Shown piece by piece: positions 1 through 10,969 of a DNA stretch of 64,000 nt (positions are counted from its first letter, which is position 1; every line of letters starts with the position of its first letter). Both the position numbers and the translations under genes were made by a program. The notes beneath the pieces are model-generated. The model did no database searches, was not told the origin of the DNA, and was given only the letters and a program-made list of their open reading frames with translations. Source of the DNA: Saksenaea vasiformis B4078 (lineage: Eukaryota; Mucoromycota; Mucoromycetes; Mucorales; Saksenaeaceae); NCBI GenBank assembly GCA_000697055.1, contig JNDT01001577.1, forward strand, positions 1-64,000. Reading direction: 5' to 3'.

Positions 1-473
1 CAGGTCATGTGCGTGTTACATGTAAAATCGAAAAGACATCCGGACTATTGCATCAATGTATTTGCAAGAGAGCGATCTACAACGCTAAAACACCGGGAAC
101 AATTGTCTTGGCATGTTATGTCATTTTTTTGGGCGAGATAGAAATCTTTCATCTTTCGCAGCTTGGAGTCACAAAGGCTTGCATTGCATCTGACCAATGA
201 CGAGGATGCATAAGCATGTTTTTTATTTTATTATGTATGATCATCTTACAAGAAAAATTTAACTAATAGGGGGAAGAGAGAGAGAGAGAATAAAAGAGAG
301 AAAAGTGTTCGAACGAATGGCCTCTAGTTGAGAAAAAATGACACAAACTAGTTTTCCTAATGTGATGCACGCAATCGATAATGCTTTTGCGTATGAAAAG
401 GAATGGGAAGATACACAGGACACAAAAGTAGTAGAAATATAAAAAGTAATAAAGTAAAGAATAAAAAAAAAGC
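1..473. other. Gene-poor left edge
   Basis: No supportable gene. Short open frames here have no recognisable motifs. A purine-rich GA tract lies at about 276-303. The AT-rich stretch at 430-473 is probably the 3' flank of the minus-strand gene that ends at 474. Confidence 0.5.
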
Positions 474-971
474 TTATCGTCTTCTTTTGACGCACTCGAT
501 GTGTTTTTGGACAATTGATTGAGCAACTCCTACTGTAGGTAGATTGTCATTTGAACCAAGCCCCGGAACGGACCAACGGGCGGAAGCAGTGTAATAATAG
601 GTCAACGGAGCGCCTGGTGCCGATTTGGATCGCCTCCTGAGCGAGTGTTGCAAAAGACACGATGGTATCTTAAAAGATGTTTTCCCATAGCCTTTCCGGT
701 GGTTCATATGGTCGCGTATTACGCTTTTGACGCACTCAGCTTTATAGAACGACCGCATCTTTTGATCCAAGTCAATTGCATCTAACAATATCGCCATAGA
801 AAGACGGTTTTCTTGACTGGGCAGTACCGACGGTAATGAAGTTGTACGAGAATGGTTACGTTTTGCTTCAATCTCAGGGCAGAGGGACCGGATAGACGGA
901 AGTGTGTCACGCGGCCGATCTTGCTTTGACCAGATCATCGGAGGAAGCACAACGTTCTCTATCTTATCCAT
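474..971 (-). CDS. Hypothetical basic 165-aa protein
   Basis: Single uninterrupted frame of 165 codons with a genuine ATG at 971 and a TAA at 474. I do not recognise a family. The protein is basic, has no membrane segment or signal peptide, contains an Arg/Ser-rich stretch (LRRRSKSAPG) near residues 110-120, and ends in a KRRR cluster that could act as a nuclear signal (inference). Support for it being real is the length compared with background frames, balanced composition, and a TATAAAT box on the minus strand at 1051-1057, about 80 bp upstream of the ATG. Overlapping frames on the plus strand are shorter and featureless. It could still be a chance frame in a repeat-rich area. Confidence 0.5.
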   Translation of the reverse strand: MDKIENVVLPPMIWSKQDRPRDTLPSIRSLCPEIEAKRNHSRTTSLPSVLPSQENRLSMAILLDAIDLDQKMRSFYKAECVKSVIRDHMNHRKGYGKTSFKIPSCLLQHSLRRRSKSAPGAPLTYYYTASARWSVPGLGSNDNLPTVGVAQSIVQKHIECVKRRR

Positions 972-1049
972 CTTTCCTCGCTACCGATAACGACTCTTAT
1001 TACCAGGAAAGAAAAACAAAGGATAAGAAACAAGCTGGTATATCCCTTG

Positions 1050-1057
1050 TATTTATA
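1050..1057 (-). promoter_or_regulatory. TATA box for the 474-971 gene
   Basis: The minus strand reads TATAAAT about 80 bp before the ATG at 971, a typical fungal core-promoter position. Seen in sequence; its use as a promoter is inferred. Confidence 0.45.
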
Positions 1058-1490
1058 ATGGTCCCTACAATTCCAGCCAATTTTGATACAAACCGGTTTG
1101 TGCGCTAGCTTTTTTGATCCATACGCATGCTAAACGAAAAAGGCAGTGCGGTGATTAAGCTTTTTGTTTTTTTAGGTAGCCGAGTGACATTGGAAAAGGA
1201 GCGTGTACCATGCCAAAAAGAAAATAAAAGAAAATAAACGAGGAACTGAGTGCATCTATCCAATGTTTAACACTAAATCCGTCCTTACAGCAATCAGGTT
1301 CCTATTATCAAGAAAATAGAAAATTCACTTCAACAAAAATTTTAACGGAAACAGCGCTAAGAAAAGTTGATGAAAGTGATGTAATGTAACATAAAACACA
1401 TGGGCCTTGCTACTTGCAAACCCCTTATATGCTTTGCGAGAGAACATGATAATAGGCTGCCTCTGAATTGCATAGCAACCCATATTAAAA

Positions 1491-1513
1491 CACACACACA
1501 CACACACACACAC
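1491..1513. repeat. (CA)n microsatellite
   Basis: Eleven and a half uninterrupted CA units, followed by a short CA-rich tail. Confidence 0.95.
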
Positions 1514-2697
1514 CACAAAATTTGGCACTCTCTCATGGGAATGGTGCAAATACCTTCGCCTATTGGCTGCATTGCCATCATTCGGTTGGAGGAAACAGTC
1601 TTTCTGTCTATTAAGAATTAATGTTACACAAGATGCTCGGGATCTTTATTCTTGACATCAGTTAATATCTTCTCATTGTTGTTTGCTTCTCATAATAGCT
1701 TGAGTTGGTGTCTAAGTACTGAAAGCCATGTGCGCGTGTCATCCAATTCCAAGACAAACGATAGAATGGAAACGTGAACGTGTCGACATGCAGGGTGACT
1801 CAATTTGAATAAAATACTTTTTCCGTAAGAACGCCATGACCCCGTTTTCCATTTGATTACTACGCGTAAATACCAAAAACAATAGTAAGTTGTGCTGCGC
1901 CTCCAAGTAATCTTTTTGTTTTTCACAGTGCAATTTTTAAAATAATGTGGCGTTTGTGTGATGCATCCTAAGAAGAGACACGATCAAAACTGTACATTGC
2001 ACCATGGAAGACGCATAGTCATATTTAAATAAAAAGTGCGTCCTCATATAGTAACGCAAACAGTCAGATGGAGCTGCAGTTACAATTCATTCTGTGCAAA
2101 GTTAGTACAGCACAACTTGAATATGATCTTGAGGGCATTTTCGGGCGGATTTCTTTTTTTTTTCTTGAGGTAATTATTTCCATGCAAAGTGCATCGCGTG
2201 GATATGCATAGAAAAAGGCCACGAAGCCGCTGAACATTTCTTCAGGAGCATTGTTATGCAAGGTCTCAATTAGGTAACCATTTGCTTGTTGCCATTCCTC
2301 GCAAACTACTGCGATTATCAGCAGTCGGTGCTTCTGCTTTAGCCTACCACCATATGGGAGGTTCTCAGAAGCACCGAGGCAAGTGCTGCAATACGCAGCC
2401 TGACCTGACACAGCCTACCATGAAAGTAATTGTTCGTAACTATTTCAGATGGTAAAGCGGCCATGAATTCATCAGGTATCCTGTTCATTAAAACTGGTGT
2501 CCGCTTTCGCACACAATGGTGACTATGATGCAACATGTAGCAAGTAGTAGTCCTTTCCAATTACTGTTTATTTGGATAGATTATACGCTAATCTATGAGA
2601 GTTTACATCCACTGATGCCCAAGTCCGCGCTAATGAAGATTGGAGTAAGCAGCATTAGCACATGAATTGACAACTAACTCATATTCTGCTTTCATCA

Positions 2698-3160
2698 ATT
2701 CAGTCCCCAATGGACGCAGGTTTTATCTAGAAGGACATAAAGACCCAGTCATGATTAGTAAATGGAAAAATGCTTGGACGTTGTTATGTTACGTGACCTG
2801 ACGCCAGGTCTCCACAACTGGGCGTTTCTGTCCCGCACCCTAGCCCGTAGGGCAACGTAGAGAGAATTATGACGCCGACGACCAGCAATAGGAGATACGC
2901 GCGTTGCAGAGGGTTTGAAGCGACACAACACCTGTCAAGCCGAGAGATGCTGAATTTAACGACTTTTTATCTACTTAAGTAGCGGTAAGAAAGGCCACCC
3001 CAGGCAAGGTCGTTGGGAAAAAGAGCATGTAGGCTAAATGACACAGATAATTCTGTCTACATGATGAAGTTGCACCTTCACCTGGCACGTCTTTGGAGAA
3101 GACAGAGCTGAAGAAAAAGAAAGAAAGAAATAGTTTACAGGTCTTTTCAAATAGCCATCA
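2698..3160 (-). repeat. Dispersed repeat family R1, copy A (diverged)
   Basis: Shares ordered landmarks with the copies at 4.6-6.3 kb, 23.3 kb and 52.1-52.8 kb: a GGACGCA block near 2712 followed by GGCATAAA-like and AGTAAATGGA blocks, and a segment near 2905-2940 that matches, in reverse complement, the 'TTGCATCGCTTCA...CTCTGCA' landmark of the other copies. Non-coding. I read it as an old mobile-element relic in minus orientation; its boundaries are approximate. Confidence 0.5.
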
Positions 3161-4626
3161 CGCCTATTGGATGTTCGAGAAGCTTATAACGACGACTCAG
3201 CACAGTGTACCTTGAACTGTGAAAAAAAAAAGATCTTATCTCAGCGTAGAGTTTGTTTGGCATTGGCACCAATGGTTTACTGGACCTATCCGTCGTACTA
3301 GCACTTTCTCATTTCTTTTTGACGTATTTAAAGACACGGACTTTACGGTAAAACTGAAGCAGAACTATATGAAAAATCCAATTATTTTAACGAAGTGCGT
3401 TAGACTTCACAGATTACGAAACATTCTAAAGGAACCTGATGTTATAAGTTTGCCTAGGTTCTACGACGACGTAGGAAGGGGAACGCTAGTATTTTCATGC
3501 ATTGTCGTACTACGGCATTAAAGAACCGCAACAATGTCACTGCCTTTCTGGCCATCCAATGACATGCCATCGTTGCGATGCAAGAATACATTGTGAATGA
3601 CTGCAGCTTTGATCTGAGATGCTGAAAATTTGTCAAACTACTGGGAAGTGCGCCCCTTTACGGGATATATAATTGTATGATGATCCATTAATGCTGCGGT
3701 GTGCGAATTTTATCATGGTTTGCAACCTTTGACATTTCCTGCAGCTGAACATTTGCTGTTTAAGGCAGGAGTCTAACGCGAAAAAGTTACTAGTCAAACA
3801 GTTGAGTAGAGGTACATATCTGCCTTTATAAAGGTATTACTGATTTAACATTACTTGTTCATTTAACGTATTGTACAACTGTGTATATATCAGTAATGAG
3901 ACCTACACCCTTTGGCGCACAAAAGGACTAAATTTTGTCAGCTTTAAACAAACGCACCTAGTACAGGTTCTGCTGTCTAAAGTCAAATTCAATTAAGGCG
4001 TGCGTCATGCAACTTTATCAATATTTCGTTTTATCACATGGAAGTAGTTCAACGCTTCTAGGTATTGTATATTGTAAAATGTCTATGGATTTTTGAAATC
4101 ATATTATTATAGCCACGCTCCTTTCATTTTAATTGAAATGACTCGATATCCAGCGAAATCACGATAAAGAAAAAAAATTGGTAGATATCTGTTACAAACC
4201 CGCCCATTAATTTAACCGCAACAACATTGACAGACTAGCTGCCTGGTTATACATCTTACGCCGGCACGTTACCTAGAGGGTAAAATTGATCGTCAAAAGT
4301 TGACACTCTGACGCACGCCGCTAGCACAGAGACGCTGCTGTTCTGTGCACGGTTTCCCCATTTTGCGTCTATTTGAAATTATTCGGCGTTACTTCCAGAC
4401 GAACAATTCACGCTTGGATAACTGGGGTTTGTTTAAGAGTTCATTTTTACAGTGATGGGCTCCTTAGTATCCTATTGGAAAGGGTGAAAACGTATCAGAA
4501 AAGAAAAATGTTCCTCCGAAAGTAGCACGCCTTTTTGATGTTGAGATGATTCATTGCGTCCGTGAGAGGTCTCTTTATACCTTATCACAAAGCAGAGAAA
4601 TATTTCGAGGTGAGGTTCCCGCCAGA
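3161..4626. other. Intergenic, one unexplained open frame
   Basis: No firm gene. A 100-codon plus-strand frame at 3219-3521 (starting within a run of Lys codons) looks less random than its neighbours but has no motif I recognise and no start context or intron support. The rest is AT-rich non-coding sequence. Confidence 0.4.
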
Positions 4627-6326
4627 ATAATCCGTATTTAAAGAGACGCATGATCTTTGTTTATTCTTCGGCTCTGTTAATCTTGAACCTCCCCGGTAAG
4701 GATGTCGATTCATCGCACTTACAAGATTATCCGTGCTTCCTGTCTCTTGTTTAGGTTGCATGATCTCTGCCCCGGACCGTCGTGGTCGTGTAAAGCTTTG
4801 TTCACCGCTCAAGTGATACTCAACATCACTCATTTTCTGGTGATAAATCCCCAGACGCTGCATCGCTTCAGGTCCTTTGCAGATGGTTCACCAATCGGAC
4901 GCTCCTCGATGCCGACCTCTCCCTCCATCCGTTCCCACCGCTCCAAGCGGGGGGGGGCCATGTTATCATGGGATTACCCCTTCGGGGAGAGAGGTAAGTA
5001 AATTAACTTCAAAGTATCTTCCATCTACTGACCATGGATTACCTTTTATGCTGCCCGAATAAAATTTGGCGTCCACTGGGAGAGACCAAGTCCATGTAAG
5101 TTTATTAATCTTCTGACGAAAAATGTATGTATTAATGATCGCATGTTCAATTCTTCCTTAGCGCGAACTTGCTCTTCAGAGATGCAGGATTTACTTGGAG
5201 TAGCCTAAAAAATAATTCAATAGATAGTATTTGGCGATGACAAAGGGGGCGCTGTTAGCTCATGCACTTTTTTAATATCTGCCATGCTACAGTCCCTTTC
5301 AGGCAGGTTTGCAGAAATTTGTTTCATGCTTTTGCCACTTGTTAAAAAGCACTTGAGGAAACAGAAGGGATGGTAACAGTTGAGGAGGAAGCTATTGTAG
5401 TCATGTCGAAAAAGGGCATTCATTAACCTCGAAACTGCAAGTAGCAGGAGGACAGAGGACGCCTTCAGGGTGCGATAGACAAGTGTCCAGCTCAATAGCA
5501 TTTCAAGGCATCTTCGTTGCCTTTCTTCCATCTAAAATACATTATGGTATAGCAATATGAACACACTATCGATTATTTAGATTTTTTGAGACTAAGATGC
5601 ATTAAGGAACCTGTGCGGACACATCTCAGATATGTCATAAGCTTATCCGAGAAGTTTAGCACGAGCTTCGGATATGTCTTTGCCAATTTTGTGAGGGTCT
5701 ATATATACCCTTTATTGAATGCATCTTTACACTACCCTATGTAAATTTTGCGTCCATCAAGAGCCAGGTTTGCGCTAAATAAGGGATGAAATACGCGGTT
5801 ACCAGTACATAAATTGGCGATAAAATAATATTCCACTTACATCAACTTGGTCCCCAGATGGACGCAAAATTTATTTGAGCGGCATAAAAATTCATTCGCG
5901 GTTAGTAAATGGAAGATACTTTGATGCCACTTCACCTACTCCCGAAGGGCATAGCTGCCCAATGACAGCAGCCTGCCCCGCATCTGACGCGATGGGGGCG
6001 GCAGTGAAGATTATATTGACAGGACTGCCAGTTTGGGTGTTAACGCCGTGCAGAGGACTTGAAGCGATGCAACGTCTGGCGAGGTTCCGTCGTGGAAGTT
6101 GGAGCGAGGCTGCGTGTGACAACATTTACTTACCTGGTGGTGAAAATGGGCTACACCGCAGCCGAGACAGTTCGGGACAGAGGTCATGCAGGCCAAAGAA
6201 TAGACATAAAAATATGAGTAATTCTGCATGTATATAAATTGACATCCTTACCGGGGATGCCTTCTTGAAAAATAGAGCCAAAGAATTTAAAAAAATGGTT
6301 CATCCGTATCTTTAAATACGGATTAT
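4627..6326. mobile_element. Head-to-head pair of R1 repeats with inverted ends
   Basis: The 18-bp end ATAATCCGTATTTAAAGA at 4627-4644 recurs exactly, in reverse complement, at 6309-6326. The similarity continues inward on both arms through a 'TTCTT(C/T)GGCTCTRTT' block, a CCCCGGTAAGGATGTC block (~4691 and ~6242), the TTGCATCGCTTCA landmark (~4858 and ~6062), the CTTCGGG(G/A) block (~4980 and ~5942) and the TTTGCGTCCA block (~5066 and ~5865). Each arm is about 500-600 bp, and the spacer between them is unique. This looks like a foldback or long-inverted-repeat non-autonomous element, or two oppositely inserted copies. No transposase frame is present. Confidence 0.65.
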
Positions 6327-6344
6327 TTTTCGATGAAACCTTTT

Positions 6345-6522
6345 CTTGTCTTGAGACATTTTTACTGCTTTCCGACAGGATATGGGGAAATCGATCACTG
6401 AAGTACGTCAATGCAAAGATAATATTTTTGCTTCAACGCAACGTTTGCCTTATCTTGAGACATTTTTACTGCTTCCGGAAGAATACCGAAAAACCATCGC
6501 TGAAGCACTTTAATGCAGAACT
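6345..6522. repeat. Imperfect tandem duplication, period about 104 bp
   Basis: A ~73-bp unit beginning TCTTGAGACATTTTTACTGC is present at ~6349 and again at ~6453. It shares further blocks (ATCGCTGAAGCA-like, AATGCA) in the same order. A partial third TCTTGAGACA occurs near 6717. Non-coding as far as I can tell. Confidence 0.6.
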
Positions 6523-7198
6523 TGAGGTTACCCAGACGCAAACTATTCCTTGGACTAACACAAATGGACCACTTCCTCGCGCCAAGACACATCACTGTCC
6601 AGCGCTAAAATTATTTGACTTGAACGTCTCATAATATTTATCTGACGCAAACGTGGATTCCAAGTCCATTATTTGAATCTGCCACTCTCCGAAGTTAAAA
6701 ACATGCGCTTGTCCTATTCTTGAGACACTGGGGACAAGGCACAGTAATTAACTCCATTATAAGCATAGAGCTACTCAAATTTTTCTTTCATCATGGGCGA
6801 TGCTAATCTGATTCTTGCAGTCACTGTAAGCGAATCCTTCTCATGTGCTATAAGTCGAAAACAGCAAAGGCCAGGCTACTAACACCTCTATCCATTATAT
6901 CAAAGGATGATGACATTTCCACCGATCTGTACAGCTACGCTGATTTACACTTATCAGCAAATGTAATAAGGACAAGAAGCTGGGAAGCATGAGCATTTCG
7001 AATCTACTCTCGTTAGAAAATAAAATGCTTGTAAGCTTTGTGCCGCCTTATGTTACTTTCCTTTTTCATTTCCCCCCTTTTTTTATAAAAAAAAATCAGA
7101 AGTAAAACGTAAGACTCGAATATAAATGATATAAAACGGATCCGCTGTTGAATAGAACCATTGGGCTTCTTTTCTTCCCAAAGGATAGATTTTATTGA

Positions 7199-8389
7199 TC
7201 ATATATACATGGTCTTCTGTAGTTCTTCTTTGATAATCTGGTCGGACACACCAAGCGAAGGCCATGCCCTTTTGTTTGCGTTCAGTAGATCGTCTTCGGA
7301 CGGGAGCAAGGGTATGGCGGGAAACTTGCGGGTCGCGCTTCTTATCCATTAAGGGCTTAGAGAGGTGTATTGTTTCACTCTCAGCGGTACCCACCGACTT
7401 GTTTCTATGCAAGAATCGGTTTGATGGAGCAAGGATACGTTGAGAGGAGTGCCGCTGTTGCCAATGATTTTTGGCTTCTGCTGGGTGCAAAAGACACAGA
7501 AGAAGCTATTGTGAACCTTTGCGATGGCAGTATGCCATTCGCAGGGAAGCGGCAGCCTGAAGATAGCAGGAGTTGGACACCGTTTTGCTTGATATACAAT
7601 CATCAAGCCATGATGAAGGATAGAGTGGCCCCTCGTGAGGATTCGCTGGTAACATCAGCGACTGGCTCAATTCCTCGTTGTCGTAGCCAGTCCAGCGCTC
7701 TCTTGAAGTTTCCTAAAGGTAGCATGCGCAAGGCGCTTTGACAGGCAGATTTCGGTCAAATGTGGCGAGAATACGCGAAGAAGAACTTTGATACCGTTAT
7801 GCAAGATGTCCAGCCTATCGTGAGACCGAGAACAGAAGGACGGCAACAGCCACAGTATCGTACGATAACTGTACCAATAAAAAGTATCATATAGCGCAAT
7901 ATGGGGCAGGAGACACAGGACATATTCATGCATCATATTTCCTCAGCACCAACACAAATGGCTGCCGACATTTTCGAGCCAAGCGCCATTATGCGTGGAT
8001 TGATGATACGGTATGCAACAGGTGGTGCCGATAGTGAAAGCGTTGCAGTTACAAACTCAATACCTGAATCTGCCATCCGAGATCGCAACTGCCTAGGTCA
8101 AGATGGAACACGGCTAAATTCATCCGCCAGCGCGAAAGTGCCTCTCTGGACGCGCTTCGCCTCCTTAAATTCTCCCACAATCATTCCCTTTTCTCCTCTG
8201 TTCTGCTTTTGGATTCTTTTTGGAGTCCTCATCTTGTACTGCTGTAAAAGTACTGCAAATTAATCCACGTAATTTGCTGGCAAAGACAGCGTCCTCTTTT
8301 GAGATCGGCAGCTCTCGTGCTGAACCTACTACACCTCTCATGTAGTCCGCATAGCCTTGCGTGGCATCACGGCGGGGTGCATCAGACAT
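7199..8389 (-). pseudogene. Decayed or unresolved minus-strand gene
   Basis: Coding-like peptides appear in order on the minus strand but in different frames. First is an ATG-started N-terminus at 8389 (MSDAPRRDATQGYADYMRG and onward, about 50 residues). Then comes a stretch at about 8190-7925 containing KEAKRVQRGTFALADEFSR and LSAPPVAYRIINPRIMALG, with one in-frame TGA. Next is a segment near 7690-7525 (YDNEELSQSLMLPANPHEG), and finally a C-terminal piece ending SDQIIKEELQKTMYI and a stop at 7199. I do not recognise the family. Frame changes and an internal stop suggest a pseudogene, although undetected introns could explain part of it. No neighbouring gene informs its function. Confidence 0.4.
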
Positions 8390-9930
8390 GTCGATTTCAG
8401 ATTGTCCACTGAATTTCAGATGTGGGAGCTACAATAGGATCACGTTATCACAAGCTATCTTGATTGAATCATAACTTACTTTGAAGACAGAATATCAGAC
8501 TGCTAGCTGCTCCTTCCTCTGTAACTTACAGATAAAGAAAGAGAAAGCCTTTCAATAATGAAAATGGGATTCTTTTTGTTGTTGTTTTTGTTGGAATTCG
8601 TTGTTGCTACAGTAGTAACAATGGTGATGACTATATATGAATCGTTGGTACCATCTGCACCTAGTGTGCATTCAAAGATGTACATGTGAATAATAGCTTG
8701 TTTGATTTTTCAAACGTCAAAGAACAAATAAAATAAAGCTTGGAAGGAAGCATAAAGGGTCTGGCTAGTCTGCGAATTAAATTACTAGGGAGTGAAACAA
8801 GGTCATTCTCACAAGATCTATCAGTTGTTTCCTGCATGAGACATTCCATCTTAATCCATCAATTCGCTCCACAAAGAAAAGTAAGCAAATTCTTTTTAGG
8901 GCTGGTACATATCGGTGTATGATGCGATCAAGAATTCTCTCCTTACGGAGGGAAGTGAACAAGCATGCCAATATCTGCTACTATATTCAACCTCTCCATG
9001 CAAGATAACGGTTGTCAGATCATAATGTAAGACGCGGTAGTCATATGTTAAACAACGCATAAACCTGATAGTTTCTCGTTTACCTGGATCACAAAAAAGG
9101 CTGTTACACACAATATGTGTCACGGACACGATGAAACCACTTGCATTCAGCACTGATACAGATGCGATTTACATGCACCATTACAAGAGACATATCCCGG
9201 CAGATATTGAGGATTATTGGAACTCGGTAAAGAGCATTCAATTTCCTTTTTTACGGTTTAGATGTGGATGCAGCATCTCCAACACCTGGGACATACGTTG
9301 TTTCGCATTGGAGTTATCAATTTTTCTAAGTTTGGTAAAATCTACCCTTTGATAATAAAGTATCAACTACCAAATTGACAGGTGCGTAGGGATTACGAGA
9401 AAATCAAGTCATTGGCACGTTTTCCGTAATGAAAAAGGAGAAGATAAAATACAGATTGTATTTGTACGATCACATACTGCTCCTGCTCTCGTTACGATAA
9501 ACCTGTCGTCGCATTATTTTTCACCGACTGACGCCAAATCCGTGTTGCATTTTATGGACGTATGCATGGCGTGATGCTGAGACACAAAGAAAATGATCGC
9601 TATATAAGAGGACGACGTCCCATATATTAAGTAGGATATACAGGATATACAGGATCGACATGATTTTAGTTATGTTGTTATCCGCTGAATATCTCTCTAC
9701 GATTATTATATGATATCTCGAAAGACGTGCACATTGCAACCGACTTAAGAAATCTAAGTTGACGATTCGAAATTAGGACACTATCAATATCGTGGAAACC
9801 AAGCGATCTTCAATAGCGATCGTTTGTTGCGTAAGACAAAAACTTTATGAAACGCCAGTCAACCAACAACATTTACAGCACCTCAATTTTCGATCGATAA
9901 ACATAATAATGTGGACGAACTCCTAACATT
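8390..9930. other. Intergenic, no gene seen
   Basis: Short featureless frames only. A 9-bp tandem repeat (AGGATATAC, about 2.6 units) lies near 9632-9655. Confidence 0.4.
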
Positions 9931-10240
9931 ATGTCTTTCTTTACTGCGGAGTCCCACATCCACAGAGATTTCCGGGGCACGTCCTCTCCGCACTCACCAG
10001 GTCGCCGCAACCCACATGGCAGCCGCCGCCCTGATCCTAACCGCCGCTCCTACCATCCTGGCCGGCGTCCCAATCATTCAGGCTGCCGTAAATACCCGCC
10101 TGGTGTCCTTCCACTGCAGGGGGGGACTGGTTACCTCAGTGGCCAGCCCTAGCTCTGCACCGGGCTCTCTCGCCTTTTCCTATGGTGGAGGACCTTGATG
10201 CGGAGCCCGATTGCTGCATGTCGGATGCATGTAGCCAACT
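9931..10240 (+). other. GC-rich coding-like island
   Basis: An abrupt ~300-bp GC-rich block in AT-rich surroundings. Its plus-strand frame starting with the ATG at 9931 encodes a His/Pro/Arg/Gly-rich peptide (e.g. PGRRNPHGSRRPDPNRRS) of 73 residues, and the overlapping frame from 9911 encodes an Ala/Pro-rich one of 95. Neither is recognisable. It could be a captured gene fragment or the gag-like part of a dead retroelement (inference). Confidence 0.3.
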
Positions 10241-10969
10241 TTTTCATTTTATTTCTGCTGACACTTTCTTTTTGCTTGTTTTATACAAGCTTTCTGTAAA
10301 TCTGAATATCTAAGACCTAGTTTCTGTTTTTCGTATATGTGCAGTAATAATAGATCTTCTTCTTTCCTTAGTCATTATCGATTTGACATATCTATAAAGT
10401 CTTTCCTGAGGCGTTGCAAATCCTATAATCATTGCATGACAAGATGGATCAATGCGGAGAAACATCAGCTCATTTTCTTGGGGCAGAAACGTAAAAATGA
10501 GTCATAGCTATATTCTGTTTCACAAGGTCATCGTCGTTCGCTTATTTCTGGTAACGGCTATTTATCTTTGATACTTCATTTTTCACTCGAGTGAGAAGTC
10601 CATGACCTATAGCGCTTTCTATGCTCATGCTTTTACATTCTTCGGAAGTCATCAATTAATGATAATAAATACTTGACCCTTTAAGCTCATGTAAAGGAAA
10701 CTGCCACATAACGATTTTGTCTCTCGACTTCAGATCATTGAAAAATGCTGCGATAGAGCTAAAATTTAGAGCAGCTGGTTAGTGATTCAAATCACAGAAT
10801 CCGTGACCCCAGGTTACTATGTATTGACGTCAATTTACGCTACTCTAAACAACTTCTATGTCGATGGAGGAATCAAGTTAGCACTGAGAGAAAATAAGGT
10901 ATGCATTGTTAGTGTATCACGTATTAGAAGAAGCATAAATTCACTTTCCTGCACCACTCGAGGCGGATC
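10241..10969. other. Intergenic, no gene seen
   Basis: AT-rich sequence without a supportable open frame or RNA gene. Confidence 0.4.

Larger units (their letters stand above)
972..2697. other. Intergenic, no gene seen
   Basis: Beyond the promoter of the 474-971 gene I see no credible gene. Open frames on the minus strand (for example 2064-2411, 115 codons) show no recognisable domain. A CA microsatellite is annotated separately. Confidence 0.45.

Noticed and set aside
10783..10810. Possible tRNA T-arm (GATTCAAATCAC)
   Set aside because: No matching A box, acceptor stem or anticodon arm upstream; only a 4-bp stem forms.
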